A DNA stretch of 64,000 nucleotides from Mycoplasmatota bacterium (GCA_018394315.1 CP074575.1:1148615-1212614); one strand, 5' to 3'; positions 7,780-16,980 are shown, counted from the stretch's first letter. Notes: generated by a model from the sequence alone, not told the origin. Translations and numbers: made by a program.

Positions 7780-8766
7780 ATGATTAAAAAAGTTAAATTA
7801 CAAAATGAACTATTCCTACTAGGAGTTTTAGTAATTATATGTGGTGTGTTTACTAGTATAAATCCAAATTTCTTGTCAGTGACTAATTTCTTAAATATAA
7901 CAAAGAACAGTATTGAAATAGGGATATATGCTATTGGAGTATTATTAATTCTAATATCAGGCGGAATCGACATTTCATTTATGGCGGTCTCAGTATTCAG
8001 TATGTATGCAACCGTTAAGTTTTCATTGTTGATTAATCCTGATATGCATATACTGTTTATATTTTTAATCTCTGGAATAATTGGTTCAACATTAGGACTG
8101 ATTAACGGATATATTATTTCAAAATTCAATTTACCTGCATTTATTGTTACACTAGGTACTTCTAAGATATTTGTAGGGATTTTACAAGCATATATCGGGG
8201 CTAAACAAATTGGTTCAAGAGATTTACCGACTGGAATGAAATCTTATTCTAGTTTGAACTTGTTTGAGTATGTCTCGGATAATGGAATTGTTTATGGGTT
8301 GCATAGCGCAACTTTAATACTCATTGTGATTTTAGTTCTTGCTTGGTATGTCTTAAAGTATACTCAATTTGGTAGAAACATTTACGCAATTGGTGGTGAC
8401 AGGATTTCTGCTAAAAGAGTTGGAATAAACATTATGAAAACCAATCTGATTGCTTTTGCACTAGTTGGAGCGCTAGCAGGAGTTACTGGAATCATACATT
8501 CGTCATTCGTTATGCTAGCAAGTCCATTCGATTTAATTGATAAAGAACTTAATGTAATTGCTGCGGTTGTATTAGGTGGAGCTAGTATCTTTGGTGGAAA
8601 AGGAACAGTTCTAGGTACCTTAATTGGTGTGGTAATTATCGTAATAATTAATAGTAGTTTGATTTTATTAGGTATACCTTCATTCTGGCAAAAAGTTGTC
8701 GTAGGTGTAATTATTATAGTTTCCGTATCACTTCAAGCTCTTAGGGAAAGAAATAGGAGAGATTAG
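7780..8766 (+). CDS. Sugar ABC importer permease 1 (RbsC family)
   Basis: A 328-residue polytopic membrane protein of the branched-chain/ribose permease superfamily (BPD_transp_2). Family marks are GVLLILISGGIDISF near 60-75, FIVTLGTSKIF near 116, FGRNIYAIGGDRISAKRVGIN in the cytoplasmic coupling loop near 196-216, and AAVVLGGASIFGGKGTVLGTLIGV near the C-terminus. It starts 17 bases after the ATPase gene and is followed after one base by a second permease, so the channel is probably a heterodimer as in LsrCD. The substrate follows from the binding protein and kinase rather than from this sequence. Confidence 0.92.
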   Translation: MIKKVKLQNELFLLGVLVIICGVFTSINPNFLSVTNFLNITKNSIEIGIYAIGVLLILISGGIDISFMAVSVFSMYATVKFSLLINPDMHILFIFLISGIIGSTLGLINGYIISKFNLPAFIVTLGTSKIFVGILQAYIGAKQIGSRDLPTGMKSYSSLNLFEYVSDNGIVYGLHSATLILIVILVLAWYVLKYTQFGRNIYAIGGDRISAKRVGINIMKTNLIAFALVGALAGVTGIIHSSFVMLASPFDLIDKELNVIAAVVLGGASIFGGKGTVLGTLIGVVIIVIINSSLILLGIPSFWQKVVVGVIIIVSVSLQALRERNRRD

Positions 8767-8767
8767 C

Positions 8768-9781
8768 ATGGTGAAAACATTAAGACAATATTATAACAAG
8801 GTTACAAATTTCTATAGAAACATTAATATTAATGATAGCGCAAAGAATTTAATAGTAATTTCTATATTAATATTAGTATTTCTGACTTTGAAAAATCCTA
8901 GATTTATATCGGTTAATAGTTTGAAGTCAATGGCATTTCAGATTCCTGAAATAGGTATATTAGTACTTGCGATTTCAATAGTAATGATAGCAGGTGGAAT
9001 AGATTTAAGTATTGTAGGTATAGCGAATTTATCTTCTATAACTGCGGCTTTATTTATGATTAATACCGTGAGTGATTCAACTACACCTGGTATGCGTATG
9101 CTAATCGTTCTAATTGCAATAATTATAGCGGGGATAGTAGGTATAATATCAGGGATTCTAAATGGATTATTAGTTGCATACATGAAAATCGCACCAATCT
9201 TAGTAACTTTAGGAACAATGAGTTTGTTTACAGGGGTAGCGGTAGTTATTACAAAAGGAACAGCTGTATACAATTTCCCTGAAGAGTTTTTGTATATTGG
9301 AACTAAGACTTTTGGGTTTATAACATTTCCGTTTGTTATATTCCTAATATTAGCACTATTAGTAGGATTACTTTTAAGCAAAACTGCCTTTGGTAGAAGA
9401 ATTTATATGATTGGTACAAACATTAAAGCAGCTAATTTTGCGGGTATAAAAACAAAAGTGAATATACTTTATGCATATATGTTTAGTGGATTTTTAGCGG
9501 CAATGGCTGGTATTATGATGATTGCTAAAACTAACTCGGCAAAAGCTGACTACGGATCATCATATGTCCTTCAGGCTATCCTTATTGCCATCTTAGGTGG
9601 GGTTGATCCTGATGGTGGTGAAGGTAGAGTAAGTGGAATCATTATGTCAATTATAACAGTTCAATTTATATCAACAGGCTTCACAATGTTAAGGATAAAT
9701 GATTTTGTTAAGGGCGTTGCTTGGGGAGCATTATTACTATTTGTTATTATTTTAAAAGTTAGGAATCATGTTAAGGAGTAA
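8768..9781 (+). CDS. Sugar ABC importer permease 2 (RbsC family)
   Basis: A 337-residue second permease of the same superfamily. It has a charged amphipathic N-terminus (about 1-25) before the first helix. Motifs are SIVMIAGGIDLSIVG near 74-88, APILVTLGTMSLFTG near 140, FGRRIYMIGTNIKAANFAGI in the coupling loop, and AILGGVDPDGGEGRVSGI near 275-292, the diverged counterpart of the GGxxxxGGxGxxxG block. It starts one base after permease 1 and ends three bases before the M42 peptidase gene, so translation is probably coupled. It likely pairs with permease 1 in the membrane. Confidence 0.92.
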   Translation: MVKTLRQYYNKVTNFYRNININDSAKNLIVISILILVFLTLKNPRFISVNSLKSMAFQIPEIGILVLAISIVMIAGGIDLSIVGIANLSSITAALFMINTVSDSTTPGMRMLIVLIAIIIAGIVGIISGILNGLLVAYMKIAPILVTLGTMSLFTGVAVVITKGTAVYNFPEEFLYIGTKTFGFITFPFVIFLILALLVGLLLSKTAFGRRIYMIGTNIKAANFAGIKTKVNILYAYMFSGFLAAMAGIMMIAKTNSAKADYGSSYVLQAILIAILGGVDPDGGEGRVSGIIMSIITVQFISTGFTMLRINDFVKGVAWGALLLFVIILKVRNHVKE

Positions 9782-9784
9782 ATT

Positions 9785-10861
9785 ATGGAAAAATTATTAG
9801 AAAAACTAGTTAAGACTCCAGGCTTGTCAGGACATGAAGAAAAAGTTATTAGAATTATGAAAGATGAATTATCTAAATATTCTGATAATGTTTATATTGA
9901 TAATTTAGGTAACGTGATAAGTAAAATAGAAGGTACAAATCCAGAAAAAAAAGTTATGATTTTCGCTCATATGGATCAATTAGGTCTAGTTGTTAGAAAA
10001 ATAACTGATGATGGATTTATTGGAGTAGAGAGAGTAGGAGGAGTACCTGAAAAGGTATTACCAGCTACAGAAGTGATAGTAGAAAACGAAGATGGGGAGG
10101 TTTTCTATGGTGTAGTAGCAAATAAATCACACCATCTTACACCTCAATCTGAAAAATATGTAGTAACTCCATATTTAGAGCAATTTGTAGATATAGGAGC
10201 TACTACAAAAGAAGAAGTGCTTGAAAAAGGTATTGATGTTGGAGCACCTATAACGTATAAACCTGTATTTAAAGAAATAATGAATGATAAAATTATGGGT
10301 ACATCTTTAGATAATAGAGTCGGATGTTCGCTTTTAGTTGAGTTATCAAAAGAGTTTAGTCAAAATAGACCAGAGGTAACAGTTTATTTAGTTGCGACTG
10401 TTCTAGAAGAGTTTAATTTGAGAGGTGCAATGGTTGCTGCAAGAGCTATAAAACCTGATATTGCAGTATGTTTGGATGTTGTAGCTTCTGGCGATACACC
10501 AAATTTAAGATCTAGAAGTGATCTAAGCCTTGGTAGTGGACCAGTAATTTCTATGTATAACTTCCATGGACGTGGAACATTAAACGGCACAATTCCTCAT
10601 CCGAAATTAGTTAAACACTTCGTTAAAGTAGCAAGTGATAACAATATAAAAACACAAAAAGGGGCATTAACTGGTCTACTGACAGATTTATCATATGTTC
10701 AGCTTGAGAATGAAGGGATTGCTAGTATTGATCTTTGCTATCCTACTAGGTATACGCATACGCCAACTGAGGTAGTGAGTATGTCTGATATATTTGCATT
10801 AAAGGACTTAGTAGTAAAAGCTATCAATCAAATAAACGAAATTACTTTGAGTAGGATTTAA
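9785..10861 (+). CDS. M42-family metallopeptidase homologue (SgcX/FrvX type)
   Basis: A 358-residue dinuclear-metal aminopeptidase fold. All metal and catalytic positions are visible: AHMDQLG (His62, Asp64), SLDNRVGC (Asp176), VLEEFNLRGA (Glu208-Glu209), CLDVV (Asp231) and YTHTP (His325). M42 members are glutamyl or broad aminopeptidases. Homologues inside sugar operons (SgcX, FrvX of E. coli) have been labelled endoglucanases without firm evidence. It sits between the permeases and the sugar kinase with 1-3 base gaps, so it belongs to this pathway. It may remove an aminoacyl or other amide group from an imported conjugate, which would fit its presence among sugar genes. That is inference. 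Confidence 0.85.
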   Translation: MEKLLEKLVKTPGLSGHEEKVIRIMKDELSKYSDNVYIDNLGNVISKIEGTNPEKKVMIFAHMDQLGLVVRKITDDGFIGVERVGGVPEKVLPATEVIVENEDGEVFYGVVANKSHHLTPQSEKYVVTPYLEQFVDIGATTKEEVLEKGIDVGAPITYKPVFKEIMNDKIMGTSLDNRVGCSLLVELSKEFSQNRPEVTVYLVATVLEEFNLRGAMVAARAIKPDIAVCLDVVASGDTPNLRSRSDLSLGSGPVISMYNFHGRGTLNGTIPHPKLVKHFVKVASDNNIKTQKGALTGLLTDLSYVQLENEGIASIDLCYPTRYTHTPTEVVSMSDIFALKDLVVKAINQINEITLSRI

Positions 10862-10862
10862 T

Positions 10863-12389
10863 ATGAATGGAAAATATATTTTAGGAATTGATATCGGTAC
10901 ATATTCCTCTAAAGGAGTATTGATAGATACGTTTGGTAAACTTATAGCCTCAAAAGTCGTTGAACACGACATTATCATCCCACAAAAGGGATGGGTTGAG
11001 CATGATGCAGAAGAAACTTGGTGGGGAGGCTTCACGAAGATATCGAATGCGCTGATTGAAGAATCAGGTGTAGATCCTAATGAAATTGCTTCTGTTGGAT
11101 GCAGTGCAATAGGACCGTGTTTATTACCAGTAGATGAAGGCTGTAACCCACTTAGAAACGGTATTCTATATGGAATCGATACAAGATCAACAGAAGAGAT
11201 AGCTTATTTAGAAGAAAAATATACTAAGGAACAAATATTCAATAAATGTGGTAATTCCTTGTCAACACAAGCAATTGGCCCTAAGATTTTGTGGTTAAAA
11301 AATAATGAACCAGATATATATGAAAAAGCCTATAAGTTTATTACTTCAACGACATTTATAGTTGCAAGATTAACTGGAAATTATGTTATCGATCATTACT
11401 CTGCTTCTAGTTTTCAACCAATGTATGATTTTAAAAGTAATAAATGGTCTAAAGAAATGTCTAAGTTAATTACACCAATAAGTAAATTAGCAGATATTAG
11501 GTGGACAACTGATATTGCAGGAACTATAACAAAGGAAGCTAGTAAGTCAACGGGACTATCAGTTGGTACTCCAGTAATTGTTGGTACTATAGATGCCTCA
11601 GCAGAAGCAGTAAGTGTTGGAGTTGTTAACCCAGGAAGCTTAATGCTAATGTATGGTACAACTCAATTTATGATAAATATTACAGACAAACCGGTTACAG
11701 ACGAAAGACTGTGGTCTGCACCTTATTTATTTCCAAATACCTATGCAGTAATGGGAGGAATGGCAACATCAGGAGCTATTACTGTTTGGTTCATGAATAA
11801 TTTTGCTAAGGACTTAATACTAGATGAAAAAACGTCTGGAATCCACCCATTAGAAAGTATGGCAAGCGATCTTAGTAAAATCCCACCTGGGTCTGAAGGG
11901 TTACTTGTATTACCGTACTTTAGTGGTGAGAGAACACCAATTAATAACCCTAACGCTAAGGGAATCATCTATGGATTATCTCTTATACATACAAGGGAGC
12001 ATATATATAGAGCTATATTAGAAGGTATTGGTTTTGCGATAAGCCAACATATGGATGTCTTTGAATCAGCAAGGATAGAAACAAAAGTCATTAGATCTGT
12101 AGGTGGAGGAACAAAGAATAAAGATTGGTTGCAAATTGTTTCTGATATCTCAGGATATGAGCAAGAAGTTCCAGATATATCAATAGGTGCAAGTTTTGGA
12201 GATGCGTTACTTGCTGGAATAGGAACTGGTCACATTGTTTCAAGAAGTGATATTAACCATTGGATTAAGAAGATAGAGAAAATTGTACCGGATTCAAAAA
12301 AAACAAGTAAATACAAAGAAATTAAACATCAATTCCATGAGTTGTATTATTCAACGAAGGAACTAATGAATAAAAAGGAGATAAAATAA
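10863..12389 (+). CDS. FGGY-family carbohydrate kinase
   Basis: This 508-residue protein begins YILGIDIGTYSSKGVLID, the phosphate-1 motif of the FGGY/ASKHA fold. It contains GWVEHDAEETWW, GILYGIDTRS, the second-domain VIVGTIDASAEAVSVGV and LMLMYGTTQF, and the C-terminal SVGGGTKNKDWLQIVSDISG. It matches the xylulokinase-like branch but the substrate (xylulose, ribulose, a deoxy sugar or a tetritol) cannot be read off. It starts one base after the M42 gene and its stop shares a base with the BtpA start. It would phosphorylate the sugar brought in by the ABC importer. Confidence 0.9.
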   Translation: MNGKYILGIDIGTYSSKGVLIDTFGKLIASKVVEHDIIIPQKGWVEHDAEETWWGGFTKISNALIEESGVDPNEIASVGCSAIGPCLLPVDEGCNPLRNGILYGIDTRSTEEIAYLEEKYTKEQIFNKCGNSLSTQAIGPKILWLKNNEPDIYEKAYKFITSTTFIVARLTGNYVIDHYSASSFQPMYDFKSNKWSKEMSKLITPISKLADIRWTTDIAGTITKEASKSTGLSVGTPVIVGTIDASAEAVSVGVVNPGSLMLMYGTTQFMINITDKPVTDERLWSAPYLFPNTYAVMGGMATSGAITVWFMNNFAKDLILDEKTSGIHPLESMASDLSKIPPGSEGLLVLPYFSGERTPINNPNAKGIIYGLSLIHTREHIYRAILEGIGFAISQHMDVFESARIETKVIRSVGGGTKNKDWLQIVSDISGYEQEVPDISIGASFGDALLAGIGTGHIVSRSDINHWIKKIEKIVPDSKKTSKYKEIKHQFHELYYSTKELMNKKEIK

Positions 12390-13198
12390 TGTGGACAGAA
12401 GAAGTATTTAATGTAAAAAAACCGATTATTGCTATGTGTCACTTATTAGCACTACCGGGAGACCCAGGATTTGATCATGAAAAAGGAATGGATTATGTTG
12501 TAGAAATGGCAAGGAAAGATTTCTTGGCACTTCAAGAAGGTGGAGTTGACGCAGTTATGTTCTCAAATGAGTTCAGTTTACCTTATTTAACAGATGTTAA
12601 AACGGAAACTGTAGCTGCAATGGCGAGAATTATTGGTGAACTAATGCCACTAATTAAAATACCATTTGGAGTAAACGTACTGTGGGATGCAAAGAAAAGT
12701 TTAGATTTAGCAGTTGCTACTGGTGCAAAATTCGTAAGAGAAATATTTACTGGTGTTTATGCAAGCGATTTCGGCCTTTGGAATACAAATGTTGGAGAAA
12801 CTGCAAGACATCAACATAGAATTGGAGCTCAAGGAGTTAAATGCTTATACAATATAGTACCTGAAGCTGCTGCGTACTTAGCTGAAAGAAGTATTGAAAG
12901 TATTGCTAAATCAACAGTTTTCAATAACCAACCTGATGCTTTATGCGTTTCTGGATTAACTGCTGGTTCTGAAACTGATTCGGAAATACTAAAGAGAGTT
13001 AAGGATACAGTATCATCAACTGTTGTATTTGCAAATACTGGTGTAAACCCAAATAACGTGTGTGAGCAACTTACTATTGCTGATGGAGCTGTAGTAGGAA
13101 CAACATTTAAATACGATGGTAAATTTGAGAATCACGTAGATATAAGTAGAGTTGAATCATTTATGAAAATAGTTAAGAATTTCAGAAGTTCGTTATAG
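12389..13198 (+). CDS. BtpA/SgcQ-family protein
   Basis: The 269-residue protein matches the BtpA/SgcQ family, a TIM-barrel group: KPIIAMCHLLALPGDPGF at the start, GGVDAVMFSNEFSLPY near 52-67, IPFGVNVLWDAKKSLDLAVATGAKFVREIFTGVY around 91-124, and VFANTGVNPNNVCEQLTIADGAVVGTTFK near 211-239. E. coli SgcQ lies in the sgc operon next to the M42 protein SgcX. The same two families are adjacent members of one operon here. The catalysed reaction is not established for the family. The start overlaps the kinase stop by one base (TAATG). Confidence 0.82.
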   Translation: MWTEEVFNVKKPIIAMCHLLALPGDPGFDHEKGMDYVVEMARKDFLALQEGGVDAVMFSNEFSLPYLTDVKTETVAAMARIIGELMPLIKIPFGVNVLWDAKKSLDLAVATGAKFVREIFTGVYASDFGLWNTNVGETARHQHRIGAQGVKCLYNIVPEAAAYLAERSIESIAKSTVFNNQPDALCVSGLTAGSETDSEILKRVKDTVSSTVVFANTGVNPNNVCEQLTIADGAVVGTTFKYDGKFENHVDISRVESFMKIVKNFRSSL

Positions 13199-13248
13199 GT
13201 ATTAATTACCCACTGGGTAAATAAATATAAAAATAAGGGGAGAGAAGA

Positions 13249-14229
13249 ATGAAAAAATTATTAGCACTACTATTAACATTCGTAATGGCATTAACTTTAG
13301 TTGGATGCTCAGACAGCGATGACAATTATGTTATGGCAAATGTGCCAAAACTAGTTGGTATCAACTGGTTTGATCGTATGGGCGAAGGTGTTGTTGAGTA
13401 TGGTGAAAAATCTGGATATGATACTTTCCAAACTGGTCCTACTAAAGCTGACCCAGCATTACAAGTTTCATCTATTGAAGATGTAATTGCTCAAGGTGTT
13501 GACGTATTAACTGTTGTACCTTTTTCACCCGAAGCACTTGAACCAGTTCTTAAAAGAGCTAGAGAAGAAGGGATTGTTGTTATATCTCACGAAGCCTCAA
13601 ATCAACAAAATATCGATTATGACGTAGAAGCATTCGACAATGTAGCATTTGGTGCTCATATGATGGATAACTTAGCAGAGGCTACAGGTGGAAAAGGACA
13701 ATATGTAATATTTGTAGGTGGATTAACTGCGAAAACACATATGGAATGGGCTGAAGGAGCTCAAACACGTCAAGAAGAAGCATATCCAGAGATGGAATTA
13801 GTTGTTGAGAGAATCGAATCATTAGAAGATTCACAAGTTGCATATCAAAAAATGAAAGAAGTTATTCAAACTTATCCAGATATCTCAGGTGCTTTAGGAT
13901 GTGCTGCAACTGACGTTGCTGGTGTAGCATTAGCAGTTGAAGAAGCAGGATTAGAAGACCAAGTATCTATAGCTGGTATTTCTTTAGTATCAATTTCTGA
14001 AGAATATGTAGAAAGAGGAACTATTCACAAAATCAGTTTCTGGGATCCTAAAGATGCAGCTTTAGCTATGTTTGCTGTAGCTGAAAAAGTATTAGCTGGT
14101 GAAGAAGTTAAATCTGGTGATGATTTAGGTGTTCCTGGTTATGAAAATGTAACTGTAGTTGGTAAAGTAATTTATGGTAATGCATGGGTTGACGTAGATG
14201 TGTCAAACATGGCAGACTATGATTTCTAA
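13249..14229 (+). CDS. LsrB/RhaS-like sugar-binding lipoprotein of the ABC importer
   Basis: A lipoprotein signal (KKLLALLLTFVMALTLVGC, lipidated Cys20) leads to a periplasmic-binding-protein type 1 fold, 326 aa in total. The core resembles LsrB-type proteins: VPKLVGINWFDRMGEGVVEYG, QTGPTKADPALQVSSIEDVIAQGVD, TVVPFSPEALEPVLKRAREEG, YVERGTI and a final ADYDF. Where LsrB has the ligand-binding Asp of TWDSD the sequence here is SHEAS, so the ligand probably differs from AI-2. It is separated from btpA by 50 bases with a small palindrome (13206-13220) and its own GGGGAGAG site, which would allow higher expression than the rest of the operon. Confidence 0.9.
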   Translation: MKKLLALLLTFVMALTLVGCSDSDDNYVMANVPKLVGINWFDRMGEGVVEYGEKSGYDTFQTGPTKADPALQVSSIEDVIAQGVDVLTVVPFSPEALEPVLKRAREEGIVVISHEASNQQNIDYDVEAFDNVAFGAHMMDNLAEATGGKGQYVIFVGGLTAKTHMEWAEGAQTRQEEAYPEMELVVERIESLEDSQVAYQKMKEVIQTYPDISGALGCAATDVAGVALAVEEAGLEDQVSIAGISLVSISEEYVERGTIHKISFWDPKDAALAMFAVAEKVLAGEEVKSGDDLGVPGYENVTVVGKVIYGNAWVDVDVSNMADYDF

Positions 14230-14252
14230 AAAACGACAAATCTAATTATTAT

Positions 14253-14282
14253 AGTAGAGAGATTTTGCTCTCTACTTTTTTT
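14253..14282 (+). terminator. Terminator of the sugar ABC operon
   Basis: The stem AGTAGAGAG (14253-14261) pairs with CTCTCTACT (14268-14276) around a 6-base loop and is followed by seven T. It ends the transcript after the binding-protein gene and separates it from the LacI-type regulator. Confidence 0.9.
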
Positions 14283-14352
14283 ATGATAAAATGTAGTAAA
14301 CTTCTATGAAAGGCATAAGGGCTTATTTCGTTATTTGCTCACAAAAATTGAT

Positions 14353-15357
14353 ATGAAGATTAGAGAAATTGCTAAAATTGCAAACGTTTCACCAGCGACT
14401 GTTTCATTAGTAATAAATGGAAAAAAAGGTGTAGGGGAAGCTACTAGAAAAAGAATATTATCCATTATTGATGATTTTGGATATGAAGTTACTAGTAACG
14501 TATCTAGAAAAGAAAATAAGATATTTGGAAACATAAAGGTAATATGTTTTAACAAATATGGCGATTCACTCCAAGGAATAGTTGAGATTTATAAAAAATT
14601 TCTTGATGAGTTAACAAGAGAAGCAAATAAGCTTGGTCTAGCTGTTGACATCTCAATTGTAAATGAAAAAAACTTTAGTGACTTTTTTGAAGAAGTAAGA
14701 AACTTAGATTATCATGGAATTATATTTATCGCTACTGAAATGAATAGACAAGATGTTGAATTAATTAGTGACTTGAATATTCCTTGTGTAATTTTGGATA
14801 ACCCAATTGAAAATATTTGCATTGATAGTGTCTCAACAGATAACAGTAACATGATGTTCAATATGACTAAGGAACTTTTTGAGTTTGGTTACCGTGAAAT
14901 TGGATATATAAGGAGTACAATTCAATTAGAAAACTATAAAGCGCGTTATAATGGTTATATGAATGCGATAAAACGATTTGGATTAAGTACATCTCGTGAG
15001 AATGTTATTTATGTAAAGCCAAGCTTTGCTGGTGCAAAAAGTGAGTTAATTAAATATATTCAATCAGATAGAAAACTTCCAAAAGCCTTGATCGTAGATA
15101 ATAATATGGTTTATGCAGCCTTAATTAACGCATTTAATACTCTTAAAATTGATTCTTCAGAATTTGTGTTAATAGTCGTTAACAATGACATTACGAATCA
15201 AGTTTTGGGGAACCGAGCGTGGATTATGGATGTTTTACCTGAGACAATGGCGTACCATGCAATTAAACGAATTTATGAAAAAATAATATATCTTGATGGA
15301 AACAAAATCAAACATTTAATAAATCCTAAGTTAATCAAATTTAGCAGTGAGATTTAA
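14353..15357 (+). CDS. LacI-family transcriptional regulator
   Basis: The N-terminus MKIREIAKIANVSPATVSLVINGKKGVGEATRKRI is the LacI-family helix-turn-helix. A hinge and a periplasmic-binding-protein-like effector domain follow (GIIFIATEMNRQDVEL, CVILDNPIENICIDSVSTDN), about 334 aa. ATG 14353 fits the family start. The in-frame TTG at 14335 lies nearer a weak AAGGG at 14317, so the start is uncertain. The regulator lies just downstream of the importer operon. Operator-like sequences are present in both divergent promoters at 5980 and 6206, so it probably represses dhaKL and the ABC operon until a pathway sugar binds. The last part of the effector domain is short compared with classical LacI. 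Confidence 0.87.
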   Translation: MKIREIAKIANVSPATVSLVINGKKGVGEATRKRILSIIDDFGYEVTSNVSRKENKIFGNIKVICFNKYGDSLQGIVEIYKKFLDELTREANKLGLAVDISIVNEKNFSDFFEEVRNLDYHGIIFIATEMNRQDVELISDLNIPCVILDNPIENICIDSVSTDNSNMMFNMTKELFEFGYREIGYIRSTIQLENYKARYNGYMNAIKRFGLSTSRENVIYVKPSFAGAKSELIKYIQSDRKLPKALIVDNNMVYAALINAFNTLKIDSSEFVLIVVNNDITNQVLGNRAWIMDVLPETMAYHAIKRIYEKIIYLDGNKIKHLINPKLIKFSSEI

Positions 15358-15380
15358 TGAATTAGCATATCACATAAATA

Positions 15381-15420
15381 GCCATTAACTACTGAAGTAT
15401 AAGTAATTAATGGCATTTTT
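15381..15420 (+). terminator. Terminator of the LacI-type gene
   Basis: GCCATTAACTAC (15381-15392) pairs with GTAATTAATGGC (15403-15414) with one mismatch, followed by A and five T. It lies about 20 bases after the regulator stop. On the opposite strand the tail is poor, so it is probably one-directional. Confidence 0.75.
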
Positions 15421-15503
15421 ATGTAATTTTTACTATGATTTTAAAAACCTATTTGGTTGAGAGTAAATTCATGCTTTAAATGTGTTCCCTTAAGAAAAGA
15501 TAA

Positions 15504-16961
15504 TCAAAGTTTTGTTTGGAAATCCTCAATAAATTTTTCAACTAACCTATTTGTCCAACTAGAGACCGGCTCTAATTTACCGAAGAAAAATCTAAGAATT
15601 TCTGGTTCTTCGGTAAATTTTAAGCCTTCAATCAGTTCTCTGTTTTGATATAGCCATGTAATTCTATCTACGGCATATTTAACATGAGATAAACTAAATA
15701 CTCTACGAGGTAAAGCTAAGCGCACTAATTCTAAATTAGCCAAAGTGTCAGATCCATCTGTCTGTCTTTCTTCTGATAATGTACCACGTTCCATTCCGCG
15801 TATCCCACTTATTATATATATAGCAGCAGCTAGAGCTCCTGCTGGGTACTTTTCTTGTGGTATATGACTAACAAACTGAAGTGCATCTATATGACATCCT
15901 AAACCACCAGCGGGAGTAATAACAGGCACACCATTTTTCTTTAATTCATTAGTCATGAATTCTATAAATTGTGGACCTTGGCTAATGATATCTTCATCCA
16001 TAGTTTCTTCTAAACCTACAGTAATTGCTTCCATCTCTTTTACTGACATTCCACCATAAGTTATGAAACCTTCATATAGTGTTAGAAGTACCTTCATTTT
16101 TGAATATATTTCCTCATTGTTTAGACATATTCCTCCACCTCTAGCTGAACCTAGTTTTCTACCGGAGAAATAGATAATGTCACAACAATCAGCTATCTCT
16201 TTAGTTATTTCTTTGATACTCATACTTCTACATGCATCTTCTCTAGTCTTTATAAAATGTAAGTTGTCACTTAATAAGCTTGCATCCATCACTAGTATTA
16301 TGCTGTTGTCCTTACAAACCTTACTAACTTCTTTAATATTTTCTAATGAAAAAGGTTGTCCTCCTATTAGATTAGTACCTGCTTCCATCCTAACAAATGG
16401 GATTTTGTCCCTTCCAAGTTTATTAATTAAAGACTTTAATTTTTTTATATCCATATTTCCTTTAAATAGGAAAGAACTTTTAGTCTCTAAACCCTCTTCT
16501 ATAAGTAATTCTTCTATAGAACCGCCATTCAACATTATGTGTGCTTTAGATGTTGTGAAATGATAGTTCATTGGTACAACTGAACCTTCTTCTACAAGAA
16601 CTTTAGAGATTATATTTTCACATGCTCTACCTTGATGAGTAGGTAGAATAAAATTCATACCAAATAATTCTTTTAATTTAGCCTCAAAACGATAGAACGT
16701 CTCACTACCAGCGTAACTATCGTCAGCTATAAACATTGCTGCTTGCTGTTTATCACTCATCGCATTGACACCACTATCCGTAAGCATATCCATAAATACA
16801 TCTCTATTTCTAAGTAAGAATGTATTGAAACCAGCCTCAACCATGGCGTTTTCTCTTTCTTCAATTGGTTTTAGAGATATTTTTTGCACTATTCTTGCTT
16901 TATGCATCTCTAAAGGGATTTTTTCTCCACTTAATAATTTAATCATACTTTTTGCCTCCAT
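15504..16961 (-). CDS. tpl: Tyrosine phenol-lyase-like PLP enzyme
   Basis: A 485-residue member of the tryptophanase/tyrosine phenol-lyase family (beta-eliminating lyases, PLP-dependent). It follows the family end to end: EAGFNTFLLRNRD, LTDSGVNAMSDKQ, DSYAGSETFY (Tyr83), ILPTHQGRACEN, GGQPFSL, MDAS (Asp226), the PLP lysine in SGRK (Lys269), GIRGMERGTL and LRFFFGKL. The Thr before HQGR and the FF pair near the C-terminus match TPL rather than tryptophanase. Several usually invariant residues differ: Arg after DAS/T is Leu229, the Lys before the PLP lysine is Arg268, and GGHA is GGLG. It is preceded by a T-box leader with a tyrosine specifier and translated with ATG after AAAATGGAGGC. Confidence 0.78.
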   Translation of the reverse strand: MEAKSMIKLLSGEKIPLEMHKARIVQKISLKPIEERENAMVEAGFNTFLLRNRDVFMDMLTDSGVNAMSDKQQAAMFIADDSYAGSETFYRFEAKLKELFGMNFILPTHQGRACENIISKVLVEEGSVVPMNYHFTTSKAHIMLNGGSIEELLIEEGLETKSSFLFKGNMDIKKLKSLINKLGRDKIPFVRMEAGTNLIGGQPFSLENIKEVSKVCKDNSIILVMDASLLSDNLHFIKTREDACRSMSIKEITKEIADCCDIIYFSGRKLGSARGGGICLNNEEIYSKMKVLLTLYEGFITYGGMSVKEMEAITVGLEETMDEDIISQGPQFIEFMTNELKKNGVPVITPAGGLGCHIDALQFVSHIPQEKYPAGALAAAIYIISGIRGMERGTLSEERQTDGSDTLANLELVRLALPRRVFSLSHVKYAVDRITWLYQNRELIEGLKFTEEPEILRFFFGKLEPVSSWTNRLVEKFIEDFQTKL

Positions 16962-16980
16962 TTTCCTCGATTTAATATAT

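Noticed and set aside
10863-12389. The FGGY kinase as LsrK (autoinducer-2 kinase)
   Set aside because: The N-terminal motif and general sequence are xylulokinase-like and lsrF, lsrG and lsrR are absent.
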